Assembly (NCBI RefSeq): GCF_018863235.1
Contig: NZ_JAHKRS010000008.1
Location: forward strand, 62,001-126,000
Direction: 5' to 3'
Length of the DNA: 64,000 bases
From: Pseudomaricurvus albidus
GTDB lineage: Bacteria > Pseudomonadota > Gammaproteobacteria > Pseudomonadales > Cellvibrionaceae
The notes beneath the pieces were generated by a model. It did not search any database. It saw only the letters and a program-made list of their open reading frames with translations, and was not told the origin of the DNA. The translations under genes and the position numbers were made by a program. Shown in pieces: positions 18,994 through 27,373 of this stretch. The first letter of the stretch is position 1. Every line of letters starts with the position of its first letter.

Positions 18994-19070
18994 TCTGAGC
19001 CGCTAACGTTCGGCTCAGCGTAAAGAGATAAAGGTTTAATCAACCCGCAATCGGGTTAAGAGAGGTAAGT

Positions 19071-19391
19071 ATGAAAGGTCTTGGCGACTTAATGAAGCAA
19101 GCCCAGGAAATGCAGGCCAACATGCAAAAAATGCAGGAGGAGTTGGCCAATGCAGAGGTTCAGGGGCAATCCGGTGCCGGGCTGGTCAAGGTGACCATGA
19201 CCGGTCGTCACGATGTGAAGTCGGTGGATATCGATGCGAGTCTGCTGACAGAAGATAAGGAAATCCTGGAGGATTTACTGGCTGCTGCCGTTAACGATGC
19301 TGTACGCAAAGTTGAGGCAAATACCAAAGATAAAATGGGTGATCTGACGGCCGGAATGCAGATGCCGCCCGGCTTTAAAATGCCATTTTAA
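19071..19391 (+). CDS. ybaB: YbaB/EbfC family nucleoid-associated protein
   Basis: 106 residues beginning [19 protein letters not shown], ending in MPPGFKMPF, both family hallmarks. It forms a dimeric tweezer-like DNA-binding protein. The AGAGG ribosome-binding site is 6-7 bases before the ATG. It sits between dnaX and recR, the usual order, and is probably co-transcribed with them. Confidence 0.97.
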   Translation: MKGLGDLMKQAQEMQANMQKMQEELANAEVQGQSGAGLVKVTMTGRHDVKSVDIDASLLTEDKEILEDLLAAAVNDAVRKVEANTKDKMGDLTAGMQMPPGFKMPF

Positions 19392-19454
19392 CACCCATTC
19401 AATGGTCAATATTCGCGCAATTGCCGCTTTATCGTGAGTCCAGAAACGTAATTT

Positions 19455-20048
19455 ATGTTTAGCCCCTTAATTGATGAATTAATGAGTAGCCTGCGATGTT
19501 TGCCGGGTGTGGGTCCCAAGTCGGCACAGCGTATGGCGCTGTACTTGCTGGAGCGGGATCGTGAAGGTGCTTCACGGTTGGCGTCGAGTCTTGGCAAGGC
19601 GGTAGAAGGGGTTGGCAATTGCAGTCGCTGCCGGACACTGACCGAAGAAACGGTCTGTGGCATTTGTGCCAACAGCCGACGTGACGATTCACTGTTGTGT
19701 GTCGTCGAGACACCGGCGGATGTTCTGGCAATGGAGTCGGCCGGTATTTATCAGGGCAAATACTTTATCTTGATGGGACATCTGTCGCCCATTGATGGTA
19801 TTGGTCCCGCGGACATTGGTTTGGATGTCCTGTTGACCCGCCTGCAAAGTGGCGAAATTCAGGAATTGATTCTGGCGACCAACCCTACTGTTGAAGGTGA
19901 GGCAACCGCGCACTACATTGCGGATCAGGCCAAGGCGCAAAATGTTCAGGTTTCCCGAATCGCCAATGGCGTGCCTTTGGGAGGGGAGCTTGAGTACATT
20001 GATGGTGGTACGCTCGCACACGCTTTATCTTCCCGTCGCGCGGTATAA
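19455..20048 (+). CDS. recR: Recombination mediator RecR
   Basis: 197 residues. It begins [28 protein letters not shown] with a helix-hairpin-helix, followed by the four-cysteine zinc finger ([16 protein letters not shown]) and a Toprim domain ([15 protein letters not shown]). With RecF/RecO it loads RecA onto SSB-coated single-stranded DNA in gap repair. Third gene of the dnaX-ybaB-recR group. Confidence 0.98.
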   Translation: MFSPLIDELMSSLRCLPGVGPKSAQRMALYLLERDREGASRLASSLGKAVEGVGNCSRCRTLTEETVCGICANSRRDDSLLCVVETPADVLAMESAGIYQGKYFILMGHLSPIDGIGPADIGLDVLLTRLQSGEIQELILATNPTVEGEATAHYIADQAKAQNVQVSRIANGVPLGGELEYIDGGTLAHALSSRRAV

Positions 20049-20119
20049 CCGCCAGGTGTAGCCGGTTCTTCTTGTACAAAATTCGCTATCGTATTCCTAA
20101 CGTCTAACTGAGTAATTGC

Positions 20120-21253
20120 ATGTCTATCATCCCCTCAGAACCTATCTGGGTCACTGAAACTGCCGAACTGGAACGCTTGTGCGAGCGCTGGAGTCAGCAG
20201 GCTGCGATCGCTGTAGATACTGAATTTATGCGCAGCACCACGTTTTTCCCGATTGCTGCACTGTTTCAGGTTGGGGACGGGCAGGGTTGCTACTTGCTGG
20301 ACCCTTTGTCGATTGATGATTTCTCGGCGTTTACCGCCATCATGACCAACCCCGAGGTGACAAAAGTACTGCACTCCTGTTCGGAAGATATGGAGGTGTT
20401 CCAGACTTTCCTGGGGATTACCCCGTCGCCGGTTTTTGATACCCAGCTGGCGGCTGCTATAGCCGGTAAAGGTTTTTCTCTGGGGTATGCCAGGCTCGTT
20501 GAAGTGATGCTGGGGATGGAGGTGCCCAAGAGTGAAACGCGCTCTGATTGGCTGCAACGCCCCTTAAGTCAGCCCCAGTTACAATACGCCGCCCTGGATG
20601 TGGCCTACTTGCTGGTGGTTTACGGTCTGCTGCTTAAGCAATTGAAGGAGAGTGATCGACTCTCGTGGGTTGAAGCGGACTGTGCCGATCTGGTGGCGCA
20701 GGCAGAGCAGGGCATCGATTATGATCAGATGTACCTCAAAATCAAATCCGCCTGGAAGCTGAATCGCCCCCAATTGGCAACGTTACAGGCACTGACTGCC
20801 TGGCGTGAAGAGCAGGCTCGCGAGCGGGATATACCCCGCAATCGCCTGATCAAGGAGCGAGCTCTGTGGGATATGGCTCGTTATCAGCCCACTGAACTGA
20901 AACAGATCGCCGGACTGGAAGGTATGACGGCGCGCACCTTAAACGCCGATGGTGAGCATTTACTTGCCATTATCGCCGAGCAGCGTCAGAAGCCGGTGGC
21001 CGAGTGCCCCGAGCGCCTGCCCAAGCCACTGCCGCCGGAGCAGGGCGATCTGATGAAAGCCTTGAAGCAGTACACCAGAGAAACGGCCGACAAGCTGGTG
21101 ATTGCACCGGAGGTTCTGGTGCGTAAAAAAGATTATGAAGATCTGATTCGCTCTGGTATGGAAAATCGTGACTATAGTTTAAATGATCGTTTGTCAGGAT
21201 GGCGGCGTGAGGTGGTTGGTCAGGGGCTGCTGGACATTGCCCGGCAGTGGTGA
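20120..21253 (+). CDS. rnd: Ribonuclease D
   Basis: 377 residues, the usual length. The DEDD exonuclease motifs are visible: VDTEFMR (Exo I), the second acid in SCSEDMEVF region, and QYAALDVAYL (Exo III, with tyrosine 4 residues before the acid). Two HRDC-type helical regions follow. It trims tRNA and other small-RNA 3' ends. It is followed by ycgL and ycgN, an order I recall from Pseudomonas. Confidence 0.96.
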   Translation: MSIIPSEPIWVTETAELERLCERWSQQAAIAVDTEFMRSTTFFPIAALFQVGDGQGCYLLDPLSIDDFSAFTAIMTNPEVTKVLHSCSEDMEVFQTFLGITPSPVFDTQLAAAIAGKGFSLGYARLVEVMLGMEVPKSETRSDWLQRPLSQPQLQYAALDVAYLLVVYGLLLKQLKESDRLSWVEADCADLVAQAEQGIDYDQMYLKIKSAWKLNRPQLATLQALTAWREEQARERDIPRNRLIKERALWDMARYQPTELKQIAGLEGMTARTLNADGEHLLAIIAEQRQKPVAECPERLPKPLPPEQGDLMKALKQYTRETADKLVIAPEVLVRKKDYEDLIRSGMENRDYSLNDRLSGWRREVVGQGLLDIARQW

Positions 21254-21363
21254 TTGCGCCACAACCCACGATAACAGGCCAGAGTAAATTGACTGGAACC
21301 GGGCTGAGGAGTGCCTGCGGCTGCCAGCATAATACGGTAAGACTATTGCCCAATGGGAAGACT

Positions 21364-21654
21364 ATGAAACTCATTTGTGACATCTACAGAAGCCCCGCCG
21401 AAGACGAAATGTATCTCTACGTTAAAAAGTCTGAAGCCCTGACCCGCGTACCTGAAGCGTTGCTCGATCGTTTTGGAAAACCAAGCCATGTAATGACTCT
21501 GTTATTGCAGCCCGGCAAAAAACTGGCACGGGTGGATGCCGAACGGGTGATGGAGCAACTGGAAGTGAATGGCTACTATCTGCAAATGCCGCCGCTCAAG
21601 GATAAAGAGATGGCTGAAATTCATTTGCAGAACACCAAGATGAATCTCAAGTGA
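21364..21654 (+). CDS. ycgL: YcgL domain-containing protein
   Basis: 96 residues from the ATG at 21364 ([20 protein letters not shown]), the standard family start; the longer open frame upstream is not used. Family features are the [15 protein letters not shown] and [23 protein letters not shown] blocks (cited in part). Function is not known. It sits between rnd and ycgN as in related genomes. Confidence 0.94.
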   Translation: MKLICDIYRSPAEDEMYLYVKKSEALTRVPEALLDRFGKPSHVMTLLLQPGKKLARVDAERVMEQLEVNGYYLQMPPLKDKEMAEIHLQNTKMNLK

Positions 21655-21706
21655 GCAGCCGTTCACCTGCAGTGACCAGTGTTCAGCGCATAGAGCGAAT
21701 TCTGCT

Positions 21707-22156
21707 GTGATTGCCCAGTTTGCTCATTTTTGGGAACGCAAATCTCTCTCTGAAATGACCGACGATGAGTGGGAGTCACTCTGTGACGGCTGTGGTAAGT
21801 GCTGTCTGCACAAGCTGGAAGATGAGGACACCGGCGAGGTCCATTACACCTGCGTGGCCTGCCGTTATCTGGACAGTCAAAAGGGCGGTTGTCAGCAGTA
21901 CAGTCAGCGCTTGCAACTGGTGCCTGAATGTATCGATCTCAAGCCGGAAGACGTGGCCCAGTTTCACTGGCTGCCGCAGACTTGCGCCTATCGTCTGGTG
22001 GCTGAGGGCAAGCCTCTGTACGATTGGCACCCGCTGCTTTCCGGTAATCCGGAATCAGTCCACAAAGCGGGGATTTCAGTACGGGGAAGGGTTTACGCCG
22101 AAAGTGATATTCCCGAAGATGAATTGGAAGATTATATTGTCCACTGGGTAGAGTGA
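21707..22156 (+). CDS. ycgN: YcgN family cysteine-cluster protein
   Basis: 149 residues from a GTG start. Cysteines in [18 protein letters not shown] and the later GGCQQY and LVPEC positions match the UPF0153/YcgN family, thought to bind a metal or iron-sulfur centre. Cytoplasmic; role unknown. It is followed within 65 bases by a small membrane protein gene. Confidence 0.93.
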   Translation: MIAQFAHFWERKSLSEMTDDEWESLCDGCGKCCLHKLEDEDTGEVHYTCVACRYLDSQKGGCQQYSQRLQLVPECIDLKPEDVAQFHWLPQTCAYRLVAEGKPLYDWHPLLSGNPESVHKAGISVRGRVYAESDIPEDELEDYIVHWVE

Positions 22157-22219
22157 AAGTAAGACTTGGGTCGTTGGCAATATAAGCAGTTGGAAAGTTA
22201 AGTCGTTGGAAATAAAAAG

Positions 22220-22633
22220 ATGATAGATGCTTCATGGTTTGAAGGTTCAATGTTGGATAACCCGCGTGTGGCCTGGACGTATTACATGCTGGGGGCATTG
22301 GGCATGTTTGCCGTTTGGTGGCGTATCACTCGCGGAATAAGCTGGTCGCCGGTAAGGCGTGTGCTGCGGGTAGTGATGTTGATTGCACTGGTGTGTCCTT
22401 TCAGTATTGGTGAAGATTATCAGGCTATGGCGCCCGCGACCCTGATGATGCTGATGGAGACCATTTTTGGTGGTCCGGACGGTTTTGATCGGGTTGGCCC
22501 TAGCCTGTTGGGTTTTCTGGCTTTTGGTTTGGTGATGGCGCTCTTGTGGGACGGGGCCTGCCGTCTCTGGCACCATCACCAGCGAGTCAGGGAAGAGCGC
22601 TCCCATGAAGCGGCCGAGGCCGAAGGCGCCTAG
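22220..22633 (+). CDS. Small integral membrane protein, function unknown
   Basis: 137 residues with three hydrophobic stretches (about 20-36, 47-62 and 92-111) and a charged C-terminal tail rich in His, Arg and Glu. A GAAATAAAAAGATG context precedes the ATG. I did not recognise a family. It lies between ycgN and a membrane/winged-helix protein, and with the VWA protein further on may form one membrane-associated unit. Confidence 0.75.
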   Translation: MIDASWFEGSMLDNPRVAWTYYMLGALGMFAVWWRITRGISWSPVRRVLRVVMLIALVCPFSIGEDYQAMAPATLMMLMETIFGGPDGFDRVGPSLLGFLAFGLVMALLWDGACRLWHHHQRVREERSHEAAEAEGA

Positions 22634-22697
22634 AGCCGGAAGAGAATCACCAGGAACAAGTGAAAAGAAGAACGGACTTTCAAATTAGGAGAACGCA

Positions 22698-23366
22698 ATG
22701 GGGAATCACATCTTTATCCTGGCGGCGATTATGCTGGTGTCAGGAATTTTTGGTGGGTTGATCAATTATTATCAGATGAACCAGAACACCAGCGACTCCG
22801 GCAGTTTGCCTCGCTGTATTGTGATTGGCATGGGCGCCTCCTTTCTGGTGCCTGTGATTCTGGATTTCGTCAACAGTGATCTGATTTTGGAAATTCAGGG
22901 CGATCCCTCCCGTTTATTGATCTATACCGGATTCTGTCTGATTGCCGCCATCGCCGCGCGGGTGGTGATTGTAAACACTTCCGATCGTATCCTGCGCGAG
23001 GCCACACTGGCCAGGGCTCAATCTGAAGCCACTCAGCAGGAGTTGCGGGTGCTGCGCGACGAGCTGCTGCCATTGGTGGAAGCAGAGACTGAGCAGGATG
23101 CTCCGTTGGATGAAGGCGCGGCTCCTGAGATTGACCCTGATTTGGATGAGGTCGCTCAGAAAACCCTCAAATCCCTGGCCACAGGCAAACACACTTTCCG
23201 TTCTCTGGCGGGATTGAGCAAGGCAAATGGCTCTGAAGAAACCGCCACCGGCAAGGCGTTATCCCAGCTAGCCTCCAAGGAGATGGTGGGCAAAGTCAGT
23301 GGACTTCATGGGATTCGCTGGTATTTGACCGAGAAAGGTCGACGTATGGCCGATCTTCTGGTGTGA
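22698..23366 (+). CDS. Membrane protein with cytoplasmic winged-helix-like C-terminus (possibly YEATS-associated-helix type)
   Basis: 222 residues. An excellent AGGAGAA site precedes the ATG. Three membrane segments (about 4-24, 42-58, 75-92) are followed by a coiled-coil stretch with acidic residues, then about 70 residues ending TGKALSQLASKEMVGKVSG...WYLTEKGRRMADLLV, which looks like a winged-helix. The N-terminus recalls proteins labelled YEATS-associated helix-containing; this is a memory-based match. The fold suggests a membrane-tethered DNA- or protein-binding module. It is followed by the VWA-domain gene. Confidence 0.75.
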   Translation: MGNHIFILAAIMLVSGIFGGLINYYQMNQNTSDSGSLPRCIVIGMGASFLVPVILDFVNSDLILEIQGDPSRLLIYTGFCLIAAIAARVVIVNTSDRILREATLARAQSEATQQELRVLRDELLPLVEAETEQDAPLDEGAAPEIDPDLDEVAQKTLKSLATGKHTFRSLAGLSKANGSEETATGKALSQLASKEMVGKVSGLHGIRWYLTEKGRRMADLLV

Positions 23367-23419
23367 TTGTGCACTAGCACGACCTTTTCTCGTCGGTCTT
23401 TGCTAAAGCATTCCGCTTT

Positions 23420-23462
23420 TTGGCCGTATTTATAAACACAGTAATGTTTTAAATACGGCCAA
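23420..23462. repeat. Perfect 13-bp inverted repeat in the gap before the VWA gene
   Basis: TTGGCCGTATTTA (23420-23432) and TAAATACGGCCAA (23450-23462) are exact reverse complements around a 17-base AT-rich loop. There is no T run on the plus side, so a simple terminator is unlikely. It ends 35 bases before the VWA start and could be a regulatory hairpin or protein-binding palindrome. Confidence 0.6.
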
Positions 23463-23496
23463 CCGGGTGAAGCTCGCTCAGTGGTGTCGGGAGCCA

Positions 23497-25458
23497 ATGA
23501 GCAAAACCATGAAATACATTTCCCCGTCTTCTATCCTTTCTGCGCTCATTTTGCTGATTCCATTTCGACGGTCAGTCTTAACCGGGAGCTTTTTGCTAGT
23601 ACTACTTGTTTTGCAGGTGCCCGTAGTTCTGGGTCAAACTGACCAGTTCCCAGCCGATCAACTACAGCTTGAGCTTCCCAAAGCCACGGATGTGCGCGTG
23701 GTGATCGATATCTCTGGCAGCATGAAAAAAAATGATCCGGCCAATTTGCGTCAGCCGGCGCTGGAGCTGCTGATGCAGTTATTGCCCGAGACCAGTAAAG
23801 CCGGCGTCTGGACCTTTGGGCAGCATGTGAACATGCTGGTCCCTCATCGTCAGGTCAGCGATACCTGGAAGGCGGGGGCCGCGAGTCAGGCCACGAAAAT
23901 CAGTTCCAATGGCTTATTTACCAATATAGGAGAGGCGCTGGAAAAGGCTGCCTACGATCATCTGGTGCCTGATGAGGGCTACCAGACGCATATCATTTTG
24001 CTCACCGATGGCATGGTGGACATCAGCAAAGATCCTAAAATAAATCAGGCAGAGCGACAGCGTATCTTGCAGAAGGTGTTGCCGGTCATTCAATCTTCCG
24101 GGTACACCCTGCACACCATTGCCTTGTCCGACCACGCTGACCAGCCATTACTGGATGAGCTGGCTTTGGCGTCCGAAGGCGTGTCGGCGGTGGCTCATAG
24201 CGCAGACGAGCTGATGAAGGTGTTTTTACGCATCTTCGATCAGACTGCGCCGGCTGAACAGCTGCCGCTTACTGACAACCGATTTTTGGTGGATTCCAGT
24301 ATTGAAGAGTTTACCGCCCTGATTTTTCGCCAGCCGGGCAGTCCGGCCACCCGCCTGATCAGTCCGGATGGCATGGAGTACCAGTTTGAACAAAAGACCG
24401 ACGATGCCAGGTGGTATCGCACGGATCAGTACGATCTGGTGACCTTGCAGCAACCCGTAGAGGGCGAGTGGAATGTGTTGGCAGATATTGCGCCTGACAG
24501 TCGTGTCACCATCGTCAGCAACCTTAATCTTTTTATTAAGCCGCTGCCGAACAATGTCTTCTGGGATCAGACGCTGGATCTCTCATTGCGCATGCAGGAT
24601 CAGGAAGGGCCAATTACGGACGCTGACTTTCTGCAGTTGTTGACGGTTACCGGTTCTGTCCATCAGCTTGATTCTGCAGAAGCACAAGCCAATGCTTCTG
24701 ATCCCAAGCAGGTTTGGCAACAAATACTGAGCGAGGCTACTCCACCGGCTGATGGTGTGTACTCAGCTCGTCTGGATGTATTCCATGAGGCCGGCAGTTA
24801 TAAGCTTTCCGTGGTGGTGGATGGAAAAAGCTTTCAAAGACAGTTAACCCACTATCTGCAAGTCCGTGAAATTGCCGGTATGGCGCCACCCGTGAAAAAA
24901 ACCGAGCCAGAACCGGTCAAAGAGGAACCTGTGGTCGAAGAGACCGCTGCGAAAGCCGAGCCAGCTGTACCTGCCAAGATGCCGGACTGGCTCTTGTATG
25001 CGGTAATTGGCGGAGGTAACTTGCTGCTGCTGTTTATCGCGTATATGGCTTATCGGTTGGTGATGGGCACGGGTAAAGAGGATAGCCTGAAAGAACTGGA
25101 ACAGGCGGTATCTGACGTCGAAGCCGAAACAGACGAAATTCAGGAAGAAAATCCGGTAAAATCCAAACAGCCGGGGCAAAACAAGCCTGAAAAAAATGAT
25201 GCCCGAGATTCTGTGGATGCTCGGGAGAGCGAAACTTCAGATCGGGATGACGATATCGCACCCATTGAAATCGAAACTGGCGAGGAGGCGATGACGGACC
25301 TGGATTTATCCAGTGATAAGGTCACCGAAGCTGAATTAAGCATGGATCAAAATGAACCACTGTCTGAACAGGATATGCAGAATGCGCAGGATGTCGATGC
25401 GCTTCTGGCTGAATTGGAAAATGATTTAAATGGCAACCCAGACGGAGCGAAAAGCTGA
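23497..25458 (+). CDS. Exported VWA-domain membrane protein with acidic C-terminal tail
   Basis: 653 residues from the ATG at 23497, preceded by GGGAG; an in-frame GTG ten codons upstream lacks such a site. A signal peptide or anchor (LLVLLVLQVPVVLGQ) is followed by a von Willebrand A domain with the MIDAS motif DISGS at about residue 80 and later LTDGMVD. A long beta-rich periplasmic region, a membrane segment near residue 500 (LLYAVIGGGNLLLLFIAYMA) and a highly acidic cytoplasmic tail of ~120 residues follow. The design recalls metal-dependent adhesion or complex-assembly proteins. Specific role unknown. Its end overlaps tapT by 29 bases. Confidence 0.85.
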   Translation: MSKTMKYISPSSILSALILLIPFRRSVLTGSFLLVLLVLQVPVVLGQTDQFPADQLQLELPKATDVRVVIDISGSMKKNDPANLRQPALELLMQLLPETSKAGVWTFGQHVNMLVPHRQVSDTWKAGAASQATKISSNGLFTNIGEALEKAAYDHLVPDEGYQTHIILLTDGMVDISKDPKINQAERQRILQKVLPVIQSSGYTLHTIALSDHADQPLLDELALASEGVSAVAHSADELMKVFLRIFDQTAPAEQLPLTDNRFLVDSSIEEFTALIFRQPGSPATRLISPDGMEYQFEQKTDDARWYRTDQYDLVTLQQPVEGEWNVLADIAPDSRVTIVSNLNLFIKPLPNNVFWDQTLDLSLRMQDQEGPITDADFLQLLTVTGSVHQLDSAEAQANASDPKQVWQQILSEATPPADGVYSARLDVFHEAGSYKLSVVVDGKSFQRQLTHYLQVREIAGMAPPVKKTEPEPVKEEPVVEETAAKAEPAVPAKMPDWLLYAVIGGGNLLLLFIAYMAYRLVMGTGKEDSLKELEQAVSDVEAETDEIQEENPVKSKQPGQNKPEKNDARDSVDARESETSDRDDDIAPIEIETGEEAMTDLDLSSDKVTEAELSMDQNEPLSEQDMQNAQDVDALLAELENDLNGNPDGAKS

Positions 25459-26086
25459 CACTGATGAAACCTGTGGCCGATGCCATTGGCGAAAGAGTGT
25501 GTGTCTGTGTCACGAAGCTCCGGAGTTAACCCCCAGACTCCATCTGTTACTGCTCACTCACGAGCGGGAGTTTACCAAACTGTCCAATACCGGGCGATTG
25601 CTCGAGGCGTCTCTGCCTCACTGCCAAATCGAAACCTGGCAGCGTAAAACTTCGGGGCCTGCGTTGATTGAGGCTGCAAAAGCCAAAGGCCAGCAGCCAG
25701 TTTTATTGTTTCCGCTCGACGACCTTGCCGGCGACACCCTCGAAACCCTCGAAACCCTGGACCAGGAGGATCTTCTCTCGTCGCCTCGGGGGCTGGAGCA
25801 TTACCTGTTTATCCTGTTGGACGGCACCTGGCAGCAGGCTCGCAAAATGGTGCGCAGTTCATCCGAGCTGCAATCGCTGCCACGGCTGGGGCTATCGAGT
25901 GATAGCCCCAGCTGTTATGACCTGCGAAAAAATCAACAGCCAGGTAACCTTTCCACCGTTGAAACCGGTATCACCCTGTTACAATCACTGGGATTTGATT
26001 CATCCGCTCTTGCCCTGGATGAGTACTTTCAACGTTTCTTACAACACTACGAGGCCCAGCGCAGCAACCACTCATGTATCAGTTAG
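25430..26086 (+). CDS. tapT: tRNA-uridine aminocarboxypropyltransferase (DTW domain)
   Basis: 218 residues. The N-terminal zinc-ribbon cysteines CGRCHWRKSVCLC and the DTW-family core LDGTWQQARKM (here DGTW) identify the YfiP/TapT family, which places acp3 on U47 of tRNA using S-adenosylmethionine. The start overlaps the end of the VWA gene by 29 bases and the 3' end overlaps the GNAT gene by 13, so the three genes are coupled. Confidence 0.93.
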   Translation: MATQTERKADTDETCGRCHWRKSVCLCHEAPELTPRLHLLLLTHEREFTKLSNTGRLLEASLPHCQIETWQRKTSGPALIEAAKAKGQQPVLLFPLDDLAGDTLETLETLDQEDLLSSPRGLEHYLFILLDGTWQQARKMVRSSSELQSLPRLGLSSDSPSCYDLRKNQQPGNLSTVETGITLLQSLGFDSSALALDEYFQRFLQHYEAQRSNHSCIS

Positions 26087-26499
26087 AGTCCGTTCCGGAA
26101 TTACAAATCCCACTGGTCAACAAGTTTTACAAACAGTGTCGTTACTCGGCGAAAGCCGTCCGAGGGGATGTCGTGTATGTACTCAAAGGCCGTGAGGGGA
26201 TTGTGGCTGCCGTCCGGCTGGAGCCAAAAGCCGATGGCTGGTACTTTCTCAGAGCCATGTGTGTTGCCCCGGAGGTTCGGGGGCAGGGAGTGGGCTCCCA
26301 ACTGTTGTTGGGGTTGAGCGATTTCTTACAGCAGCATCCATGCTATTGTTATCCCTTCGATCATCTGCAAGCCTTTTACCAGCAAGCGGGATTTACATGG
26401 CGTGATCCTGAACAGGCGCCTGCGTTTATGCGGGATGCCTTTGAACGTTATACTCGACAGGGACGCAAGATCATCTTGATGGCAAGGCTTCCATCCTAA
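26074..26499 (+). CDS. GNAT family N-acetyltransferase
   Basis: 141 residues. The acetyl-CoA-binding motif A is seen in MCVAPEVRGQGVGSQLL (the Q/RxxGxG/A pattern RGQGVG). It overlaps tapT by 13 bases. Acceptor substrate is unknown; small GNATs of this shape acetylate proteins, amino acids or antibiotics. Confidence 0.9.
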   Translation: MYQLESVPELQIPLVNKFYKQCRYSAKAVRGDVVYVLKGREGIVAAVRLEPKADGWYFLRAMCVAPEVRGQGVGSQLLLGLSDFLQQHPCYCYPFDHLQAFYQQAGFTWRDPEQAPAFMRDAFERYTRQGRKIILMARLPS

Positions 26500-26527
26500 A
26501 AGCCAGTCTTTATTTGGGAGGCATGGA

Positions 26528-27289
26528 ATGTGTGAACTTCTCGGTATGTCGGCCAATGTCCCCACCGATATCTGTTTCAGTTTTCAGGGGCTACTTCAGC
26601 GGGGAGGTGGCACTGGTCCTCATAAAGATGGCTGGGGCATCGTGTTCTATGAAGGCAAAGGCATTCGCGAGTTTCGCGATCCAGACCCTTGTGTGAATTC
26701 AGAAATCGCCAGTCTGGTACAGCGTTATCCCATCAAAAGTTGTTATGTCATCAGTCATATCCGTCAGGCCAATGTGGGTGGTATCTGTCTCGAGAACACC
26801 CACCCGTTTACCCGAGAGCTCTGGGGGCAAAACTGGACCTTTGCACACAACGGTCAATTGGCAAACAGTGAAAGCCTGATACTGGATAAAGATCTTCCCA
26901 TTGGCACCACCGACAGTGAGAGAGCTTTCTGCTGGCTGCTGGGTGAATTAAGGGCTGCTTTCAGCGAGCCGCCAGCTCCGGACACCCTGCGAGACTTTCT
27001 TTACCCGCGCTGTGAACAATTGCGGGAGATGGGGGTGTTTAATTGCCTGCTCAGTAACGGCCACTTTCTGCTGGCCTATTGCAGTACCAAACTGCAGTGG
27101 ATTACCCGCCGTGCCCCCTTCGGCAAAGCCCAGCTGATGGATGCTGATGTCCATATCGATTTTGCCGGTGAAACGACCCCTAATGACGTGGTGACCGTGA
27201 TTGCGACAGAGCCGTTGACCAATAATGAGCTATGGCAAGAGATGGCGCCGGGCGAGATGGTCATGTTTGTCGGCGGCGAGGGGTACTGA
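26528..27289 (+). CDS. yafJ: Class II glutamine amidotransferase (YafJ-like)
   Basis: 253 residues, starting MCELLGMSANVPTD with Cys2 as the N-terminal nucleophile once Met is removed. Conserved Ntn-glutaminase features: HKDGWG, SHIRQANVG, ENTHPF and FAHNGQL. The protein is a stand-alone glutaminase domain; its synthase partner and product are unknown. GGGAGGCATGGAATG provides the ribosome-binding site. Confidence 0.95.
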   Translation: MCELLGMSANVPTDICFSFQGLLQRGGGTGPHKDGWGIVFYEGKGIREFRDPDPCVNSEIASLVQRYPIKSCYVISHIRQANVGGICLENTHPFTRELWGQNWTFAHNGQLANSESLILDKDLPIGTTDSERAFCWLLGELRAAFSEPPAPDTLRDFLYPRCEQLREMGVFNCLLSNGHFLLAYCSTKLQWITRRAPFGKAQLMDADVHIDFAGETTPNDVVTVIATEPLTNNELWQEMAPGEMVMFVGGEGY

Positions 27290-27373
27290 GCGGTTTTTCT
27301 ATCTGCACTCAAGCCCTTATAATGGTTGGCTTTTAGCCAAAATCCGCCATTATTGAGTCGTCAGGAGTCCGCT

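Noticed and set aside
18996-19017. GAGCCG...CGGCTC hairpin after dnaX as terminator
   Set aside because: Only a 6-bp stem and no T run; ybaB and recR probably continue in the same transcript.
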